Positions 59,598 to 64,000 of a stretch of DNA of 64,000 nucleotides are shown in pieces. How positions within the stretch are numbered: position 1 is the first letter of the stretch; each line of letters opens with the position of its first letter. A program made the position numbers and the translations under genes. The stretch covers positions 372,001-436,000 of the forward strand of contig JAYXKI010000009.1 of the NCBI GenBank assembly GCA_037892935.1, written 5' to 3'. Under the pieces are notes generated by a model that was given only the letters and a program-made list of their open reading frames with translations, had not been told where the DNA came from and made no database searches. This stretch comes from Phlebopus portentosus (Eukaryota; Basidiomycota; Agaricomycetes; Boletales; Boletinellaceae).

Positions 59598-61202
59598 TGT
59601 TACGAAAATTGTGGATATACAATGCGGCGTGGTATCAGACGCTTTACACACCGAATTATGCAGCCTAATCCAGAGCATTTAGAAAGACGTCAAGGACAGA
59701 ATAGTGGAGGCGATTCTCGCCCACTAGTACAGCAAGGACCTGGGGAGGTCGCTGTGGAATATATTCAAGAGGAACCCGATCGACGATATTACGAGGACGA
59801 ACGCGACGAAAGGGAGGACCCATACGATTTACAGCAAGGACTAGCTGGAATGCATATTGGACATACTCCTCCACCCGAGCGAAGCTACGTGGACATGGAA
59901 GAACGGAACATCGCAAGATACGTGGAACTCCTGCAGAAGAGACGATATCGACATAGTGCAACCAGACGCTTTGTTCATGAAAGCCTGGTTTGTACAAACT
60001 GCTATTTGGCATATCAACGGAGTTGGGTTCTTTCAGAGTGGCTCCTCAAGAACTTCGTAGAGCGCTTAGTAACTAGGGAAGGGGCCGATGTCAAGATTCG
60101 GCATAAACCCGGACCCTCAGAACGAACGTTTGACCAACCATTACCGAACCGCGGAATGAGCGCATACGACCACGAGGTATCTGTATGGCTCGGCGATAGG
60201 GATATCTATGCACTGAAGGTTGGCGTGAGAGCTTGGATCAATCAGCATCGTCACCAGACCTTGTGTCGAAACACTGCAGTGGAAGTCGATTGGCCAATCT
60301 ATTACAGGGCGCCATCGGACGTCGAAAGTCTTATCGAAGAAGCAACGGATCGAATGCTAGAAGCATGGGAATGATCGGAAGAAGGGGTTATTACAGTCGA
60401 CGAATGGCGCGGGACGAATCACCTGGGAAGAAGATACAGGTTAACGTCGGGTACCGGACTACAATTCTCCGACATCGATATCGCGGCAAGGCACAGAAGG
60501 GTATCTGCTAAATTTACACAGCCGCCAAGATTAACCTCCGAAGATCAGCAGGGGTTGCCGATCCCAAATCCTGAGATAACGGTCAGCCTCATGATGGAAG
60601 ACTAACGGCAGAAGCTTGGCCGGAGTAACGGAGCGCCGACGAAGCGAGATCGCGGCACATGAAAGAAGTCTCTCGTGGGAGGATTGGTGTTAAGGATTAA
60701 CATGTGATAGGAACAGAGATCGATAGAAGCCTGGGGAAAGCTTCTTCGGAACGGAAGGAAATTAGGGCCTGCCTAATAGGGAAGGAAGTAGTCGGTGGTG
60801 CAACCAGGAGTTTCGGTAGCACCCCCAGAGTTGTCAGTGGTACTACAGACTCAAGAGAGTAGTAGTGACACCAGCTGAAACACATTGTCCTAACCAATGG
60901 CGAGGCATGGTCGGTAGTATTTGGTAGTCGGTAGTATTCAGTAGAAACTTTATTTAAGGCGCCAGCTGAGCGGGGTGTTGTCCCTCAGCAAAATTATTTT
61001 GTACTTTCAATCATAACTGTACCCCTTTGATTGAACCTCTGCTCTACTGCTGGGTCAAGCTTGAGCCTATAGCTCGCTTCTTAGTAGTACATCTAACCTT
61101 CGCTACTCTACTCTCCAATTATACATTGTCAGAAGGAGGAAGCAGGGACTTGTTCCGGTACGCTCGGACTAACCACCTCGTCCGAAAATACTGGTCCTAA
61201 CA
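59598..61202. mobile_element. LTR-type retroelement remnant or long ORF-bearing LTR inserted in Harbinger
   Basis: Starts TGTTACGA and ends TGGTCCTAACA, so the ends form the TG...CA inverted repeat of LTRs (TGTTA/TAACA). It is flanked by the 5-bp direct repeat TGCCG (59593-59597 and 61203-61207), as made by retroviral-type integrases. Two readings fit: one 1.6-kb LTR left as a solo copy, or an internal fragment plus a 3' LTR of about 515 bp starting TGTTAAGGATTAACA at 60688. A TATA-like TTATTTAAGG with downstream T-rich sequence near 60948-61000 suits an LTR promoter. No reverse transcriptase or integrase is present. Confidence 0.65.
59622..60374 (+). CDS. ORF inside the LTR-type insertion, unknown
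   Basis: Not recognised. From the first ATG the frame runs 250 codons: MRRGIRRFTHRIMQPNPE, an acidic stretch (EEPDRRYYEDERDERED), then YVELLQKRRYRHSATRR, VCTNCYLAYQRSWVLSEWL, KIRHKPGPSERTFDQPLPN and a C-terminal helical part ending TDRMLEAWE. It lies only 24 bp inside the left end of the insertion, and a second short frame follows to about 60605. It could be a gag-like relic or an LTR-encoded protein. No CCHC knuckle, protease or reverse transcriptase motif is visible. Coding status rests on length and composition. Confidence 0.4.
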   Translation: MRRGIRRFTHRIMQPNPEHLERRQGQNSGGDSRPLVQQGPGEVAVEYIQEEPDRRYYEDERDEREDPYDLQQGLAGMHIGHTPPPERSYVDMEERNIARYVELLQKRRYRHSATRRFVHESLVCTNCYLAYQRSWVLSEWLLKNFVERLVTREGADVKIRHKPGPSERTFDQPLPNRGMSAYDHEVSVWLGDRDIYALKVGVRAWINQHRHQTLCRNTAVEVDWPIYYRAPSDVESLIEEATDRMLEAWE

Positions 61203-61424
61203 TGCCGGCTGCGTGTATGTGTGTGCATTCAGTGTATTATACACCAAAGATGGTGTTGGCATGTGGGGTGGAGCTTTGTTTGCATCTTGGGAGTTTTGGG
61301 GCTCCATTGTTGGGTCATACAGAGCAAAAAATTCTGTCTCACAACTTTCTCGACGTCTTTGAGGCAGTGGTCTTTTTCATTTTTACTCTATTTGGTAGGG
61401 TGACAAAACACCGTTATATTACAA

Positions 61425-61457
61425 ATGGATTGATGGTTCAGCTAACCATCAATCCAT
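61425..61457. repeat. Perfect 14-bp-stem hairpin
   Basis: ATGGATTGATGGTT, loop CAGCT, then the exact complement, inside the right end of the Harbinger element. Confidence 0.9.
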
Positions 61458-61582
61458 CTCAATTCTACAGGTATCTAAGTTATCTCGGCATCCTCTCTTC
61501 AGGGTCCCCAAGCCCTGCCTAACCCACTGCCATCACCCCACTGCCTCTCTAATTGAGAAGGGCTATTACCTCACTGTACCTA

Positions 61583-63203
61583 CAGTTACTCAAAAAACTG
61601 ATGCAATGATCAACGTGTTTCAACTGTTTCCCTTATAACTCTACAACTACTGTAACTACACAAAAATAAAAAATACTCTCGAAAAGCGGTGAATCTCAGC
61701 TTTTTGGCAATAAACATATCATAAAACAATTCGAAAATTTGACAGAGTTATGAAGCAATGATCACATGACACTCATTGCATCAGTTTTTTGACTGTCATT
61801 TCAGAAACACAAAAATCAACTATATTAATACTTTGTGTGGGCTCCCTTTGCCTTAATCACTGCTTCCATCCTCCTAGGCATACTCTCTATCAAATTCTGA
61901 CAGACCTCTGCAGGAATCTTATTCTACTCCTCTGCAATCCTCTTCTATAACTCTAAAATCCTACCAGGTGGGCTTTTATAATCTCTCAGCCTATCCTTCA
62001 CATAATTCCAGAGGTGTTCAATGAGGTTAAGGTCTGGGGACTGTGCTGGCCATAGAAGAACCTCAAAACCATGGTCTTTGAGCCAGCTGGTGGCCATTTT
62101 ACTGGTGTGTTTGGGGTTATTGCCATGCTGAAAAATGATATTATCGATGCTAATGCCATGATGCTCCAGGCTTCCTTGCAATTCATCCTCCAGGATCTGG
62201 GCATAGAGCTCCTTATCCATATTTTTATCAATCTTGCATGCAATCCCAGTGCCCTGCCACAGCATACAGCCTCATACCATAATATGACCTCCTCCAAACT
62301 TCAGCAACTCCTTCACCTCTTTACTAATGAGGCCCTGCCCAGCAAATTTCCAGATCCACTGCCTGCCATCTGAGCCAATTCTGTTGATTTTGGTCTCATC
62401 TGACCAGACAACCTTCTTTCAGTCCTCCAAAGTCCAGTAACAATGGGCAATCGCAAAGTCATAATGATCTCGCTTCTGCTTACATGTCAACTTCAGCTTC
62501 TTCTTCTTCACCACAGCCTTCATCCCTGCTTTCCTCAAGTGGTTTCTGACAGTTTGTGTAGAGAGGGTGTCATTAGTGATGGTATGCAGTGCACAAGCGA
62601 CTTGGACAGCAGTTTTGGCTTTGCCAGAGGTGATGAGACAAACAGCATAATAAGCATTGGTAGGAGTGAGCTTGGAAGGACGACCACCTAAAGCCTTTTC
62701 AAGCTCAGAGCAGTGTTTAGAGTGAATTCTGGAGATGGTAGACTGGTTAAAACTAGTAGCAGAGGCAATCTGGCAAGTGGTCTGGCCAGCAGTGAGTAGG
62801 TCAATGATGTGAGCTTAGTCAGTAGGAGAAACAGACTTCATGGTGATGGTAATTGATGTGGTTGTGCTTTTTGGCAAATCTCAACATATAAACAAAGTCA
62901 CATGACTGCGTACTACCCATAGAAACTTGTTTGACAGAAAATGATAGAGAATTGACTGAGATATGGATGATTTTTATGTTTCTGAAATGATAGTCAAAAA
63001 ACTGATGCAATGAGTGTCATGTGATCATTGCTTCATAACTCCGTCAAATTTTCGAATTGTTTTATGATATATTTATTGCCAGAAAGCTGAGATTCACCGC
63101 TTTTCGAGAGTATTTTTTATTTTTGTGTAGCTACAGTAGTTGTAGAGTTATAAGGGAAACAGTCGAAACACATTGATCATTGCATCAGTTTTTTGAGTAA
63201 CTG
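61583..63203. mobile_element. Tc1/mariner-type transposon, inactive copy
   Basis: A 1621-bp element flanked by TA (61581-61582 and 63204-63205), starting CAGTTACTCAAAAAACTG and ending with its complement. The terminal inverted repeats are 236 bp (61583-61818 and 62968-63203) with eight mismatches, all transitions. Each arm holds the same motif twice in opposite orientation (CAAAAAACTGATGCAATGA outside, its complement-like TCATTGCATCAGTTTTTTG inside), the layout of paired transposase-binding sites. The single gene is on the minus strand and disabled. It lies 14 bp beyond the right end of the Harbinger element. Confidence 0.93.
61825..62841 (-). pseudogene. Tc1/mariner DDE transposase, four nonsense mutations
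   Basis: A full-length frame of 338 codons without any indel, the usual Tc1 length. It starts MKSVSPTD, then a helix-turn-helix (LLTAGQTTCQIASATSFNQS), VRNHLRKAGMKAVVKKKK, VVWSDETKINRIGSDGRQW (first catalytic Asp), IIFQHGNNPKHTSKMA, LLWPAQSPDLNLIEHLWNYV (catalytic Glu), ending AHTKY. Inactivating changes are TAA after SPTD (from CAA), TGA after WTLED and again in HIMV*GCM (both from TGG), TAG in AEE*NKIP (from TGG), and Gly replacing the second catalytic Asp (QHG instead of QHD). The stop changes are all C:G to T:A, which suggests deamination or RIP-like mutation. Confidence 0.9.
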
Positions 63204-63205
63204 TA

Positions 63206-64000
63206 TTACTCATTGGAAAGCTATCTCTGCCACAAAGAATAGCAAGGACAAGGCTCCTGTAAGCAAAAATGGAGGAAACATTTTTAGCACAAAAATATAT
63301 ATGGAGACAAAGGAGTATTGTTATAAAGTATTTTGGGATTGAAAGGATCCGCTCAAAAACTCATATCAAGATTGGCATGATCGGCAGATCAACAGGATCA
63401 GCATTTCAAATGCGACTAGTAACAGGCTAGCAGTCACTAGAGCCAAACTACTGTTTATGCGACTAAGACAACAGTCACAGGCATCAACGGCAATATACGG
63501 GCGCCTAAGAAGCATGCCACAAGTACATAACCCCACAGACTACTTAACACCACCGACCAGTAATTACCACCACCGATTTACTACCGCCAACCGTCACCTT
63601 AATACTGCTGACCAAACTCCCGATCCGACCTGATCAAAAGAAGTCAAGAAGCGATCAAAACTACTAGAAGCCCAAGAAGTCTAGAACACAACTACCAAAG
63701 CCTAACACTTAATGACTAAAGTCTAAAGCCTAATCCAAGCCCAATGGAGACATCACTGGCATTTCAGCACTGTCAGACTTATGCTCAAGTATACATGGTC
63801 TCTTATGAGATATACTTTACAGTATGTCATACTATAAGTGAAACATGTGACTGCCAAATTGAAGTCCAATGTCACACACAAGAAGCGTTACATGCCAATC
63901 TAAAAGGATCCACTCAAAAACTCGCATCAAGATTGACACGATCAGCAGATCACCAGGATCAGCATTCCAAATGTGACTAGTAATAGTCTAGCAGTCACTA
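63206..64000. repeat. Diverged direct repeat running off the window
   Basis: A block starting AAAGGATCCGCTCAAAAACT at 63342 and running about 98 bp recurs at 63903 (AAAGGATCCACTCAAAAACT) and reaches the window end. Identity is roughly 90 percent and most differences are transitions. Spacing is 561 bp. The sequence between has CACCGACC-type repeats and no supported gene. The copies could be LTR parts or a long tandem unit; what follows the second copy is outside the window. Confidence 0.75.

Larger units (their letters stand above)
56081..61568. mobile_element. PIF/Harbinger-type DNA transposon, interrupted by an LTR-type insertion
   Basis: Bounded by exact 32-bp inverted repeats: 56081-56112 (starts TAATAGCCCTTCTCAATTAG) and its complement at 61537-61568. 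It contains the usual Harbinger gene pair in convergent order: a DDE transposase on plus (56362-57836) and a Myb/SANT-like DNA-binding protein on minus (58121-59451). The stretch 59598-61202 is an inserted LTR-type element, so the original transposon was about 3.9 kb. The target duplication is unclear: TAA borders the left end and TTA the right. The transposase is disabled; the DNA-binding gene is open. Confidence 0.82.

Overview
The window looks like nuclear DNA of a filamentous basidiomycete, most likely an Agaricomycete. The evidence is the dense gene packing with many introns of about 50-60 nt, Agaricomycete-type families (DUF6698, Plavaka transposase, C2-NACHT-WD40 proteins, TKL kinases, a Kre9/Knh1-like GPI protein), an ER BiP ending in HDEL, and fungal complex III and aconitase genes. 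No bacterial, viral or CRISPR features were seen. All calls come from reading translated exons and splice sites by eye. Exon boundaries given explicitly were checked for phase; others are approximate.

Layout. 1-27.7 kb is mostly ordinary gene space: an aldo/keto reductase cut by the window edge (minus), a Tc1/mariner-type MITE, a tandem pseudokinase-kinase gene, two tandem NCS1-type permeases, SFT2, a TKL kinase with a C1 finger, an importin-13/Pdr6-type karyopherin, a small unknown gene, the complex III hinge subunit (QCR6), methionine sulfoxide reductase A, an FMO with a signal peptide, and a DUF6698 gene. 28-38 kb is accessory: an RPL5 pseudogene fragment, a 40-bp perfect palindrome beside a small candidate N-myristoylated protein, an apparently intact Plavaka transposase (minus), a broken DUF6698 fragment, three 199-bp tandem repeats, and a divergent 801-aa unknown protein (plus). 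38-41.9 kb holds a short-chain dehydrogenase and its degenerate tandem copy. 42.7-55.5 kb holds a Kre9-like GPI protein, BiP/Kar2, a decayed C2-NACHT-WD40 gene and mitochondrial aconitase. 56-63.2 kb is a transposon nest: a 5.5-kb PIF/Harbinger element carrying an inserted LTR-type element, and next to it a dead Tc1/mariner copy with 236-bp inverted repeats. The window ends in a diverged direct repeat.

How the genes relate. Housekeeping functions (ER folding and its redox or secretory neighbours, vesicle traffic, nuclear import, respiration, TCA cycle) sit in compact blocks. Transporter, SDR, kinase and NACHT genes show duplication and decay. The transposon copies carry C-to-T type lesions (CGA to TGA, TGG to TGA or TAG), suggesting cytosine deamination or a RIP-like process. 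The most unusual material is the 28-38 kb composite region (Plavaka, tandem repeats and a divergent partner gene), the JAK-like pseudokinase-kinase protein, the nested Harbinger/LTR structure, and a two-base disruption in the otherwise perfect BiP reading frame.
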